Of a DNA stretch of 64,000 nucleotides, positions 37,112-50,715 are shown piece after piece. Numbering within the stretch: the stretch's first letter is position 1; each line of letters opens with the position of its first letter. The DNA is from Diplolepis rosae (lineage: Eukaryota; Arthropoda; Insecta; Hymenoptera; Diplolepididae). The translations under genes were made by a program, and so were the position numbers. The stretch is taken from positions 124,001 through 188,000 of the forward strand of contig JAPYXD010000679.1 in the NCBI GenBank assembly GCA_030998225.1, in the 5' to 3' direction. The notes beneath the pieces are model-generated. The model was not told the origin of the DNA, did not search any database, and worked only from the letters and a program-made list of their open reading frames with translations.

Positions 37112-40100
37112 AAGCTTTTCATAGCGCATTTCGAGATATTGCTTAAAGTTTCAAAATATCTTTTGAATCATACAGAATTCGTTATGTTCTTAATGTAAAG
37201 TAGAGGTAAAGTTTTTCAACGGATGTTCTATAAAATTTGAATATTTGTGTGAGAATTTACTAATTTCGTTCTCTTTCAAGTTGCGATTCGAATATCTTCA
37301 AAATGTCGAATAAAAATCAATTTGTCTTATTTTCTTCTGCTTTGAAAGCCATTTTCGTGGAAAATACCTTAGTTTTGACATTTTCCAAATGAAAAAGCTT
37401 TTCATAGAGCATTTCGAGATAATGCTTAAAGTTTCAAAATATCTAGTGAATCATACAGAATTCGTTATGTTCTTGATCTAAAAGTAGAGGTAAAGTTTTT
37501 CAACGGAAAATCTGTAAAATTTAAATATTTGTGTGAGAATTAATTAATTTTGTTATCTTTCAAGCTGCGATTGGAACATCTTCAAAATGTCAAATAAGCA
37601 TCAATTTGTTTTATTTTCTTCTGCTTTGCAAGCCGTTTTTGTGGAAAATACGTTAGTTTTGACATTGTCCAAATGAAAAAGCTTTTCATAGCGCATTTCG
37701 AGATATTGCTTAAAGTTTCAAAATATCTTTTGAATCGTACAGAATTCGTTATGTTCTTAATGTAAAGTAGAGGTAAAGTTTTTCAACGGATGTTCTATAA
37801 AATTTGAATATTTGTGTGAGACTTAACTAATTTCGTTATCTTTCAAGATGCGATTCGAATATCTTCAAAATGTCGAATAAAAATCAATTTGACTTATTTT
37901 ATTTTGCTTTGAAAGCCATTTTCGTGGAAAATACCTTAGTTTTGACATTTTCCAAATGAAAAAGCTTTTCATAGAGCATTTCGAGATAATGCTTAAAGCT
38001 TCAAAATATCTAGTGAATCATACAGAATTCGTTATGTTCTTGATCTAAAAGTAGAGGTAAAGTTTGTCGACGGAAAATCTATAAAATTTGAATATTTCTG
38101 TGAGAATGAACTAATTTTGTTATCTTTCAAGCTGCTATTGGAACATCTTTAAAATGTCAAATAAGCATCAATTTGTTTTATTTTCTTCTGCTTTGCAGGC
38201 CGTTTTTCTGGAAAATACGTTAGTTTTGACATTGTCCAAATGAAAAAGCTTTTCATAGCGCATTTCGAGATATTGCTTAAAGTTTCAAAATATCTAGTGA
38301 ATCATACAGAATTCGTTATGTTCTTAATGTAAAGTAGAGGTAAAGTTTTTCAACGGATGTTCTATAAAATTTGAATATTTGTGTGAGACTTAACTAATTT
38401 CGTTATCTTTCAAGATGCGATTCGAATATCTTCAAAATGTCGAATAAAAATCAATTTGACTTATTTTATTTTGCTTTGAAAGCCATTTTCGTGGAAAATA
38501 CCTTAGTTTTGACATTTTCCAAATGAAAAAGCTTTTCATAGAGCATTTCGAGATAATGCTTAAAGCTTCAAAATATCTAGTGAATCATACAGAATTCGTT
38601 ATGTTCTTGATCTAAAGTAGAGGTAAATTTTTTCAACGGAAAATCTGTTAAATTTTTATATTTGTGTGAGAATTAACTAATTTTGTTATCTTTCAAGTTG
38701 CGATTGGAACATCTTCAAAATGTCAAATAAGCATCAATTTGTTTTATTTTCTTCTGCTTTGCAAGCCGTTTTTGTGGAAAATACGTTAGTTTTGACATTG
38801 TCCAAATGAAATTCATTCGTGCGTTCACTACACGCATTTTTTCAGAATCAAACATTTGTTATGAAGCAAATTTAACCATGAGGTTCATGTAGGAAAGCTT
38901 TTCATAGCGCATTTCGAGATATTGCTTAAAGTTTCAAAATATCTATTGAATCATACAGAATTCGTTATGTTCTTAATGTAAAGTAGAGGTAAAGTTTTCG
39001 AACGGATGTTCTGTAAAATTTGAATATTTGTGTGAGAATTAACTAATTTTGTTATCTTTCAAGTTGCGATTGGAACATCTTCAAAATGTCGAATAAAAAT
39101 CAATTTGTCTTATTTTATTTTGCTTTGAAAGCCATTTTCGTGGAAAATACCTTAGTTTTGACATTTTCCAAATGAAAAAGCTTTTCATAGAGCATTTCGA
39201 GATAATGCTTAAAGCTTCAAAATATCTAGTGAATCATACAGAATTCGTTATGTTCTTGATCTAAAGTAGAGGTAAATTTTTTCAACGGAAGTTCTGTAAA
39301 ATTCGAATATTTGGGTGAGAATTAACTTATTTCATTCTCTTTCAAGGTTTGATTCGAATATCTTCAAAAACTCAAAAAAAAATCAATTTGTTTGATTTTC
39401 TTCTGCTTTGCAAGCCGTTTTTGTGAAAAATACGTTAGTTTTGACATTGTCCAAATGAAATTCATTCGTACGTTCACTACACGCATGTTTTCAGAATCAA
39501 ACATTTGTTATGAAGCAAATTTAACCATGAGGTTCATGTAGGAAAGCTTTTCAAAGTGCATTTCGAGATAATGCTTAAAGTTTCAAAATATCTAGTGAAT
39601 CATACAGAATTCATTATGTTCTTGATCTAAAGTAGAGCTAATGTTTTTCAATGGAAGTTCTGTAAAATTTGAATACTTGTGTGAGAATTAACTAATTTTG
39701 TTATCTTTCAAGTTGCGATTGGAACATCTTCAAAATGTCAAATAAAAATCAATTTGTTTGATTTTCTTCTGATTTGCAAGCCGTTTTTGTGGAAAATACG
39801 TTAGTTTTGACATTGTCCAAATGAAATTCATTCGTACGTTCACTACACGCATGTTTTCAGAATCAAACATTTGTTATGATATTGCTTAAAGTTTCAAAAT
39901 ATCTAGTGAATCATACAGAATTTGTTATGTTCTTGATCTAAAGTAGAGGTAAAGTTTTCGAACTGATGTTCTATAAAATTTGAATATTTGTGTGAGAATT
40001 TACTAATTTCGTTCTCTTTCAAGTTGCGATTCGAATATCTTCAAAATGTCGAATAAAAATCAATTTGTCTTATTTTCTTCTGCTTTGAAAGCCATTTTTG

Positions 40101-40421
40101 TGGAAAATACCTTAGTTTTGACATTTTCCAAATGAAAAAGCTTTTCATAGAGCATTTCGAGATGATGCTTAAAGTTTCAAAATATCTAGTGAATCATACA
40201 GATTTCGTTATGTTCTTGATCTAAAAGTAGAGGTAAAGTTTTTCAACGGAAAATCTGTAAAATTTGAATATTTGTGTGAGAATTAACTAATTTCGTCCTC
40301 TTTGAAGTTGCGATTCGAATATCTTCAAAATGTCGAATCAAAATCACTTTGTCTTATTTTCTTCTGCGTTGACAGCCATTGGTGTGGAAAATACCTTAGT
40401 TTTGACATTTTCTAAATGAAA

Positions 40422-42617
40422 AAGCTTTTCATAGAGCATTTCGAGATAATGCTTAAAGCTTCAAAATATCTAGTGAATCATACAGAATTCGTAATGTTCT
40501 TAATGTAAAGTAGAGGTAAATTTTTTCAACGGAAGTTCTGTAAAATTCGAATATTTGGGTGAGAATTAACTTATTTCATTCTCTTTCAAGGTTTGATTCG
40601 AATATCTTCAAAAACTCAAAAAATAATCAATTTGTTTGATTTTCTTCTGCTTTGCAAGCCGTTTTTGTGGAAAATACGTTAGTTTTGACATTGTCCAAAT
40701 GAAATTCATTCGTACGTTCACTACACGCATGTTTTCAGAGTCAAACATTTGTTATGAAGCAAATTTAACCATGAGGATCATGTAGGAAAGCTTTTCAAAG
40801 TGCATTTCGAGATAATGCTAAAAGTTTCAAAATATCTAGTGAATCATAACGAATTCGTTATGTTCTTGATCTAAAGTAGAGGTAATGTTTTTCAATGGAA
40901 GTTCTGTAAAATTTGAATACTTGTGTGAGAATTAACTAATTTTGTTATCTTTCAAGTTGCGATTGGAACATCTTCAAAATGTCAAATAAAAATCAATTTG
41001 TTTTATTTTCTTCTGCTTTGTAAACCGTTTTTGTGGAAAATACGTTAGTTTTGACATTGTCCAAATGTAATTCATATGTACGTTCACTACACGCATGTTT
41101 TCAGAATCAAACATTTGTTATGAAGCAAATTTAACCATGAGGTTCATGTAGGAAAGCTTTTCATAGCGCATTTTGAGATAATGATTAAAGTTTCAAAATA
41201 TCTAGTGAATCATACAGTATTCGTTATGTTCTTGATCTAAAGTAGATGTATAGTTTTTCAACGGAAAATCTGTAAAATTTGAATATTTGTGTGAGAATTA
41301 ATTAATTTTGTTATCTTTCAAAGTGCGAATGAAACATCTTCAAAATGTCAAATAAGCATCAATTTGTTTGATTTTCTTCTGCTTTGCAAGCCGTTTTTGT
41401 GGAAAATACGTTAGTTTTGACATTGTCCAAATGAAATTCATTCGTACGTTTACTACAGGCATGTTTTCAGAATCAAACTTTTGTTATGAAGCAAATTTAA
41501 CCATGAGGTTCATGTAGGAAAGCTTTTCATAGTGCATTTTGAGATAATGCTTAAAGTTTCAAAATATCTAGTGAATCATACAGAATTCGTTATTTTCTTG
41601 ATCTAAAGTAGAGGTAATGTTTTTCAATGGAAGTTCTGTAAAATTTGAATATTTGTGTGAGAATTAATTAATTTTGTTATCATTCATGTTGCGATTGGAA
41701 CATCTTCAAAATGTCAAATATGCATCAATTTGTTTGATTTTCTTCTGCTTTGCAAGCCGGTTTTGTGGAAAATACGTTAGTTTTGACATTGTCCAAATGA
41801 AATTCATTCGTACTTTCACTACACGCATGTTTTCTAAATCAAACATTTGTTATGAAGCAAATTTAACCATGAGGTCCATGTAGGAAAGCTCTTCATAGTG
41901 CATTTCGGGACAATGCTTAAAGTTTCAAAATATCTAGTGTATCATACAGAATTCGTTATGTTCTTGATCTAAAGTAGAGGTAATGTTTTTCAATGGAAGT
42001 TCTGTAAAATTTGAATACTTGTGTGAGAATTAACTAATTTTGTTATCTTTCAAGTTGCGATTGGAACATCTTCAAAATGTCAAATAAAAATCAATTTGTT
42101 TTATTTTCTTCTGCTTTGTAAACCGTTTTTGTGGAAAATACGTTAGTTTTGACATTGTCCAAATGTAATTCATATGTACGTTCACTACACGCATGTTTTC
42201 AGAATCAAACATTTGTTATGAAGCAAATTTAACCATGAGGTTCATGTAGGAAAGCTTTTCATAGCGCATTTTGAGATAATGATTAAAGTTTCAAAATATC
42301 TAGTGAATCATACAGTATTCGTTATGTTCTTGATCTAAAGTAGAGGTAAAGTTTTTCAACGGAAGTTCGGTAAAATTTGAATATTTGTGTGAGAATTAAC
42401 TAATTTTGTTATCTTTCAAGCTGCGATTGGAACATCTTCAAAATGTCAAATAAGCATCAATTTGTTTGATTTTCTTCTGCTTTGTAAACCGTTTTTGTGG
42501 AAAATACGTTAGTTTTGACATTGTCCAAATGAAATTCATTCGTACGTTCACTACACGCATGTTTTCAGAATCAAACATTTGTTATGAAGCAAATTTAACC
42601 ATGAGGTTCATGTAGGA
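40422..42617 (+). repeat. Six-monomer island of pure 366-bp L units
   Basis: Anchors at 40422, 40788, 41154, 41520, 41886, 42252 and 42618 are exactly 366 bp apart, with no S or D unit between them. The surroundings are S-rich. The monomer at about 41670-41890 belongs to the subfamily of the right-hand array (ATCATTCATGTTGCG, AAATATGCATC). Its GAGGTCCATG, AGCTCTTCATAG and CTAGTGTATC variants match those at 62374-62486, offset 20541. This segment looks transplanted from the homogeneous array, or is an early seed of it. Confidence 0.87.
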
Positions 42618-43266
42618 AAGCTTTTCATAGCGCATTTCGAGATATTGCTTAAAGTTTCAAAATATCTATTGAATCATACAGAATTCGTTATGTTCTTAAT
42701 GTAAAGTAGAGGTAAAGTTTTTCAACGGAAAATCTGTAAAATTTGAATATTTGTGTGAGAATTAACTAATTTCGTTATCTTTCAAGTTGCGATTCGAATA
42801 TCTTCTAAATGTCTAATAAAAATCAATTTGTCTTATTTGATTTTGCTTTGAAACCCATTTTCGTAGAAAATACCTTAGTTTTGACATTTTCTAAATGAAA
42901 AAGCTTTTCATAGAGCATTTCGAGATAATGCTTAAAGCTTCAAAATATCTAGTGAATCATACAGAATTCGTTATGTTCTTGATCTAAAGTAGAGGTAAAT
43001 TTTTTCAACGGAAGTTCTGTAAAATTCGAATATTTGGGTTAGATTTAACTTATTTCATTCTCTTTCAAGGTTTGATTCGAATATCTTCAAAAACTCAAAA
43101 AAAAATCAATTTGTTTGATTTTCTTCTGCTTTGCAAGCCGTTTTTGTGAAAAATACGTTAGTTTTGACATTGTCCAAATGAAATTCATTCGTACGTTCAC
43201 TACACGCATGTTTTCAGAATCAAACATTTGTTATGAAGCAAATTTAACCATGAGGTTCATGTAGGA

Positions 43267-46200
43267 AAGCTTTTCAAAGTGCATTTCGAGATAATGCTTA
43301 AAGTTTCAAAATATCTAGTGAATCATACAGAATTCGTTATGTTCTTGATCTAAAGTAGAGGTAATGTTTTTCAATGGAAGTTCTGTAAAATTTGAATACT
43401 TGTGTGAGAATTAACTAATTTTGTTATCTTTCAAGTTGCGATTGGAACATCTTCAAAATGTCAAATAAAAATCAATTTGTTTGATTTTCTTCTGATTTGC
43501 AAGCCGTTTTTGTGGAAAATACGTTAGTTTTGACATTGTCCAAATGAAATTCATTCGTACGTTCACTACACGCATGTTTTCAGAATCAAACATTTGTTAT
43601 GATAATGATTAAAGTTTCAAAATATCTAGTGAATCATACAGAATTTGTTATGTTCTTGATCTAAAGTAGAGGTAAAGTTTTCGAACGGATGTTCTATAAA
43701 ATTTGAATATTTGTGTGAGAATTTACTAATTTCGTTCTCTTTCAAGTTGCGATTCGAATATCTTCAAAATGTCGAATAAGCATCAATTTGTTTTTTTTTC
43801 TTCTGCTTTGTAAGCCGTTTTTGTGGAAAATACCTTAGTTTTGACATTTTCCAAATGAAAAAGCTTTTCATAGAGCATTTCGAGATGATGCTTAAAGTTT
43901 CAAAATATCTAGTGAATCATATAGAATTCGTTATGTTCTTGATCTAAAAGTAGAGGTAATGTTTTTCAATGGAAGTTCTGTAAAATTTGAATACTAGTGT
44001 GAGAATTAACTAATTTTGTAATCTTTCAAGTTGCGATTCGAATATTTTCAAAATGTCGAATAAAAATCATTTTGTCTTATTTTCTTTTGCTTTGAAAGCC
44101 ATTTTCGTGGAAAATACCTTAGTTTTGACATTTTCCAAATGAAAAAGCTTTTCATAGAGCATTTCGAGATAATGCTTAAAGTTTCAAAATATCTAGTGAA
44201 TCATACAGAATTCGTTATGTTCTTAATGTAAAGTAGAGTTAAATTTTTTCAACGGAAGTTCTGTAAAATTCGAATATTTGGGTGAGAATTAACTTATTTC
44301 ATTCTCTTTCAAGGTTCGATTCGAATATCTTCAAAAACTCAAAAAAAATCAATTTGTTTGATTTTCTTCTGATTTGCAAGCCGTTTTTGTGGAAAATACG
44401 TTAGTTTTGACATTGTCCAAATGAAATTCATTCGTACGTTCACTACACGCATGTTTTCAGAATCAAACATTTGTTATGAAGCAAATTTAACCATGAGGTT
44501 CATGTGGGAAAGCTTTTCATAGAGCATTTCGGGATAATGCTTAAAGTTTCAAAATATCTAGTGAATCATACAGAATTCGTTATGTTCTTAATGTAAAGTA
44601 TAGGTAATGTTTTTCAACGGAAGTTCTGTAAAATTTGAATATTTGTGTGAGAATTAACTAATTTTGTTATCTTTCAAGTTGCGATTGGCACATCTTTAAA
44701 ATGTCAAATAAGCATCAATTTGTTTTATTTTCTTCTGCTTTGCAAGCCGTTTTTGTGGAAAATACGTTAGTTTTGACATTGTCCAAATGAAAAAGCTTTT
44801 CATAGGGCATTTCGAGATAATGCCTAAAGTTTCAAAATATCTAGTGAATCATTCAGAATTCGTTATGTTCTTGATCTAAAGTAGAGGTAATGTTTTTCAA
44901 CGGAAAATCTGTTAAATTTGAATATTTGTGTGAGAATTAATTAATTTTGTTATCTTTCAAGTTGCGATTCAAACATCTTCAAAAATTCAAATAAGCATCA
45001 ATTTGTTTTTTTTTCTTCTGCTTTGTAAGTCGTTTTTGTGGAAAATACGTTAGTTTTGAAATTGTCCAAATGAAATTCTTCCGTACGTTCACTACACGCA
45101 TGTTTTCAGACTAAAACATTTGTTATGAAGCAAACAGAATCTATTGAATCATACAGAATTCGTTATGTTCTTAATGTAAAGTAGAGGTAAAGTTTTCGAA
45201 CGGATGTTCTATAAAATTTGAATATTTGTGTGAGACTTAACTAATTTCGTTATCTTTCAAGATGCGATTCGAATATCTTCAAAATGTCGAATAAAAATCA
45301 ATTTGACTTATTTTATTTTGCTTTGAAAGCCATTTTCGTGGAAAATACCTTAGTTTTGACATTTTCCAAATGAAAAAGCTTTTCATAGAGCATTTCGAGA
45401 TAATGCTTAAAGCTTCAAAATATCTAGTGAATCATACAGAATTCGTTATGTTCTTGATCTAAAGTAGAGGTAAATTTTTTCAACGGAAAATCTGTTAAAT
45501 TTTTATATTTGTGTGAGAATTAACTAATTTTGTTATCTTTCAAGTTGCGATTGGAACATCTTCAAAATGTCAAATAAGCATCAATTTGTTTTATTTTCTT
45601 CTGCTTTGCAAGCCGTTTTTGTGGAAAATACGTTAGTTTTGACATTGTCCAAATGAAATTCATTCGTACGTTCACTACACGCATTTTTTCAGAATCAAAC
45701 ATTTGTTATGAAGCAAATTTAACCATGAGGTTCATGTAGGAAAGCTTTTCATAGCGCATTTCGAGGTATTGCTTAAAGTTTCAAAATATCTATTGAATCA
45801 TACAGAATTCGTTATGTTCTTAATGTAAAGTAGAGGTAAATTTTTTCAACGGAAATTCTGTAAAATTTGAATATTTGTGTGAGAATTAACTAATTTCGTT
45901 CTCTTTCAAGTTGCGATTCGAATATCTTCAAAATGTCGAATAAAAATCAATTTGTCTTATTTTCTTCTGCTTTGAAAGCCATTTTCGTGGAAAATACCTT
46001 AGTTTTGACATTGTCCAAATGAAAAAGCTTTTCATAGAGCATTTCGAGATAATGCTTAAAGCTTCAAAATATCTAGTGAATCATACAGAATTCGTTATGT
46101 TCTTGATCTAAAGTAGAGGTAAATTTTTTCAACGGAAAATCTGTTAAATTTTTATATTTGTGTGAGAATTAACTAATTTTGTTATCTTTCAAGTTGCGAT

Positions 46201-49200
46201 TGGAACATCTTCAAAATGTCAAATAAGCATCAATTTGTTTTATTTTCTTCTGCTTTGCAATCAAACATTTGTTATGAAGCAAATTTAACCATGAGGTTCA
46301 TGTAGGAAAGCTTTTCATAGCGCATTTCGAGATATTGCTTAAAGTTTCAAAATATCTTTTGAATCATACAGAATTCGTTATGTTCTTAATGTAAAGTAGA
46401 GGTAAAGTTTTTCAACGGATGTTCTATAAAATTTGAATATTTGTGTGAGAATTTACTAATTTCGTTCTCTTTCAAGTTGCGATTCGAATATCTTCAAAAT
46501 GTCGAATAAAAATCAATTTGTCTTATTTTCTTCTGCTTTGAAAGCCATTTTCGTGGAAAATACCTTAGTTTTGACATTTTCCAAATGAAAAAGCTTTTCA
46601 TAGAGCATTTCGAGATAATGCTTAAAGTTTCAAAATATCTAGTGAATCATACAGAATTCGTTATGTTCTTGATCTAAAAGTAGAGGTAAAGTTTTTCAAC
46701 GGAAAATCTGTATAATTTGAATATTTGTGTGAGAATTAATTAATTTTGTTATCTTTCAAAGTGCGAATGGAACATCTTCAAAATGTCAAATAAGCATCAA
46801 TTTGTTTTATTTTCTTCTGCTTTGCAAGCCAGTTTTGTGGAAAATACGTTAGTTTTGACATTGTCCAAATGAAAAAGCTTTTCATAGCGCATTTCGAGAT
46901 ATTGCTTAAAGTTTCAAAATATCTATTGAATCATACAGAATTCGTTATGTTCTTAATGTAAAGTAGAGGTAAAGTTTTCGAACGGATGTTCTATAAAATT
47001 TGAATATTTGTGTGAGACTTAACTAATTTCGTTATCTTTCAAGATGCGATTCGAATATCTTCAAAATGTCGAATAAAAATCAATTTGACTTATTTTATTT
47101 TGCTTTGAAAGCCATTTTCGTGGAAAATACCTTAGTTTTGACATTTTCCAAATGAAAAAGCTTTTCATAGAGCATTTCGAGATAATGCGTAAAGCTTCAA
47201 AATATCTAGTGAATCATACAGAATTCGTTATCTTCTTGATCTAAAAAGTAGAGGTAAAGTTTGTCGACGGAAAATCTGTAAAATTTGAATATTTCTGTGA
47301 GAATGAACTAATTTTGTTATCTTTCAAGTTGCTATTGGAACATCTTCAAAATGTCAAATAAGCATCAATTTGTTTTATTTTCTTCTGCTTTGCAAGCCGT
47401 TTTTGTGGAAAATACGTTAGTTTTGACATTGTCCAAATGAAAAAGCTTTTCATAGCGCATTTCGAGATATTGCTTAAAGTTTCAAAATATCTATTGAATC
47501 ATACAGAATTCGTTATGTTCTTAATGTAAAGTAGAGGTAAAGTTTTCGAACGGATGTTCTATAAAATTTGAATATTTGTGTGAGACTTAACTAATTTCGT
47601 TATCTTTCAAGATGCGATTCGAATATCTTCAAAATGTCGAATAAAAATCAATTTGACTTATTTTATTTTGCTTTGAAAGCCATTTTCGTGGAAAATACCT
47701 TAGTTTTGACATTTTCCAAATGAAAAAGCTTTTCATAGAGCATTTCGAGATAATGCTTAAAGCTTCAAAATATCTAGTGAATCATACAGAATTCGTTATG
47801 TTCTTGATCTAAAGTAGAGGTAAATTTTTTCAACGGAAAATCTGTTAAATTTTTATATTTGTGTGAGAATTAACTAATTTTGTTATCTTTCAAGTTGCGA
47901 TTGGAACATCTTCAAAATGTCAAATAAGCATCAATTTGTTTTATTTTCTTCTGCTTTGCAAGCCGTTTTTGTGGAAAATACGTTAGTTTTGACATTGTCC
48001 AAATGAAATTCATTCGTGCGTTCACTACACGCATTTTTTCAGAATCAAACATTTGTTATGAAGCAAATTTAACCATGAGGTTCATGTAGGAAAGCTTTTC
48101 ATAGCGCATTTCGAGATATTGCTTAAAGTTTCAAAATATCTATTGAATCATACAGAATTCGTTATGTTCTTAATGTAAAGTAGAGGTAAATTTTTTCAAC
48201 GGAAATTCTGTAAAATTTGAATATTTGTGTGAGAATTAACTAATTTCGTTATCTTTCAAGATGCGATTCGAATATCTTCAAAATGTCGAATAAAAATCAA
48301 TTTGACTTATTTTATTTTGCTTTGAAAGCCATTTTCGTGGAAAATACCTTAGTTTTGACATTTTCCAAATGAAAAAGCTTTTCATAGAGCATTTCGAGAT
48401 AATGCTTAAAGCTTCAAAATATCTAGTGAATCATACAGAATTCGTTATGTTCTTGATCTAAAGTAGAGGTAAATTTTTTCAACGGAAGTTCTGTAAAATT
48501 CGAATATTTGGGTGAGAATTAACTTATTTCATTCTCTTTCAAGGTTTGATTCGAATATCTTCAAAAACTCAAAAAAAAATCAATTTGTTTGATTTTCTTC
48601 TGCTTTGCAAGCCGTTTTTGTGAAAAATACGTTAGTTTTGACATTGTCCAAATGAAATTCATTCGTACGTTCACTACACGCATGTTTTCAGAATCAAACA
48701 TTTGTTATGAAGCAAATTTAACCATGAGGTTCATGTAGGAAAGCTTTTCAAAGTGCATTTCGAGATAATGCTTAAAGTTTCAAAATATCTAGTGAATCAT
48801 ACAGAATTCATTATGTTCTTGATCTAAAGTAGAGGTAATGTTTTTCAATGGAAGTTCTGTAAAATTTGAATACTTGTGTGAGAATTAACTAATTTTGTTA
48901 TCTTTCAAGTTGCGATTGGAACATCTTCAAAATGTCAAATAAAAATCAATTTGTTTGATTTTCTTCTGATTTGCAAGCCGTTTTTTGTGGAAAATACGTT
49001 AGTTTTGACATCGTCCAAATGAAATTCATTCGTACGTTCACTACACGCATGTTTTCAGAATCAAACATTTGTTTGATAATGATTAAAGTTTCAAAATATC
49101 TAGTGAATCATACAGAATTTGTTATGTTCTTGATCTAAAGTAGAGGTAAAGTTTTCGAACTGATGTTCTATAAAATTTGAATATTTGTGTGAGAATTTAC

Positions 49201-50500
49201 TAATTTCGTTCTCTTTCAAGTTGCGATTCGAATATCTTCAAAATGTCGAATAAAAATCAATTTGTCTTATTTTCTTCTGCTTTGAAAGCCATTTTTGTGG
49301 AAAATACCTTAGTTTTGACATTTTCCAAATGAAAAAGCTTTTCATAGAGCATTTCGAGATGATGCTTAAAGTTTCAAAATATCTAGTGAATCATACAGAT
49401 TTCGTTATGTTCTTGATCTAAAAGTAGAGGTAAAGTTTTTCAACGGAAAATCTGTAAAATTTGAATATTTGTGTGAGAATTTACTAATTTCGTTCTCTTT
49501 CAAGTTGCGATTCGAATATCTTCAAAATGTCGAATAAAAATCAATTTGTCTTATTTTCTTTTGCTTTGACAGCCATTTGCGTGGAAAATACCTTAGTTTT
49601 GACATTTTCCAAATGAAAAAGCTTTTCATAGAGCATTTCGAGATAATGCTTAAAGTTTCAAAATATCTAGTGAATCATACAGAATTCGTAATGTTCTTAA
49701 TGTAAAGTAGAGGTAAAGTTTTTCAACGGAAGTTCTGTAAAATTCGAATATTTGGGTGAGAATTAACCTATTTCGTTCTCTTTCAAGGTTCGATTCGAAT
49801 ATCTTCAAAAACTCAAAAAAAATCAATTTGTTTGATTTTCTTCTGCTTTGCAAGCCGTTTTTGTGGAAAATACGTTAGTTTTGACATTGTCCAAATGAAA
49901 TTCATTCGTACGTTCACTACACGCATGTTTTCAGAATCAAACATTTGTTATGAAGCAAATTTAACCATGAGGTTCATGTAGGAAAGCTTTTCAAAGTGCA
50001 TTTCGAGATAATGCTAAAAGTTTCAAAATATCTAGTGAATCATAACGAATTCGTTATGTTCTTGATCTAAAGTAGAGGTAATGTTTTTCAATGGAAGTTC
50101 TGTAAAATTTGAATACTTGTGTGAGAATTAACTAATTTTGTTATCTTTCAAGTTGCGATTGGAACATCTTCAAAATGTCAAATAAAAATCAATTTGTTTT
50201 ATTTTCTTCTGCTTTGTAAACCGTTTTTGTGGAAAATACGTTAGTTTTGACATTGTCCAAATGTAATTCATATGTACGTTCACTACACGCATGTTTTCAG
50301 AATCAAACATTTGTTATGAAGCAAATTTAACCATGAGGTTCATGTAGGAAAGCTTTTCATAGCGCATTTTGAGATAATGATTAAAGTTTCAAAATATCTA
50401 GTGAATCATACAGAATTCGTTATGTTCTTGATCTAAAGTAGATGTATAGTTTTTCAACGGAAAATCTGTAAAATTTGAATATTTGTGTGAGAATTAATTA
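43267..50500 (+). repeat. 9.2-kb higher-order repeat, copy 2 (right end replaced)
   Basis: Anchors are at 43267, 43861, 44145, 44510, 44793, 45376, 45742, 46025, 46308, 46591, 46875, 47158, 47443, 47726, 48092, 48375, 48741, 49335, 49619, 49984 and 50350. The order matches copy 1 up to about 50.5 kb, where it runs into the homogeneous L array. Extra single bases, as in AAAAAGTAGAGG near 47245 and GCCGTTTTTTGTGG near 48977, account for the slow drift of the offset. The homologous stretch is roughly 7.4 kb. Confidence 0.88.
46025..46307 (+). repeat. Second copy of the alternative 283-bp monomer
   Basis: GCAATCAAAC at 46257 lies 9196 bp after its counterpart at 37061. Both flanking anchors (46025 and 46308) are shifted by the same amount. 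It shows that the deletion preceded the 9.2-kb amplification. Confidence 0.88.
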
Positions 50501-50715
50501 ATTTTGTTATCTTTCAAAGTGCGAATGGAACATCTTCAAAATGTCAAATAAGCATCAATTTGTTTGATTTTCTTCTGCTTTGCAAGCCGTTTTTGTGGAA
50601 AATACGTTAGTTTTGACATTGTCCAAATGAAATTCATTCGTACGTTCACTACACGCATGTTTTCAGAATCAAACATTTGTTATGAAGCAAATTTAACCAT
50701 GAGGTTCATGTAGGA

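Larger units (their letters stand above)
34075..43266 (+). repeat. 9.2-kb higher-order repeat, copy 1
   Basis: Anchors are at 34075, 34668, 34952, 35317, 35599, 36180, 36546, 36829, 37112, 37395, 37679, 37962, 38246, 38529, 38895, 39178, 39544, 40138, 40422, 40788, 41154, 41520, 41886, 42252, 42618, 42901 and 43267. I count about 29 monomers. Nearly every anchor up to 40788 has a partner 9192-9197 bp to the right. Shared private markers are GAATCATATA (34721 and 43914), AATATTTTCA (34848 and 44041), GCAATCAAAC (37061 and 46257), AACTGATG (39961 and 49158) and CATAACGAATTC (40845 and 50041). Confidence 0.88.

Noticed and set aside
49650..49853. Antisense open frames at 49650-49853, 16217-16399 and 62205-62387
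   Set aside because: They are chance openings on the other strand of AT-rich repeat sequence, not conserved between monomers.
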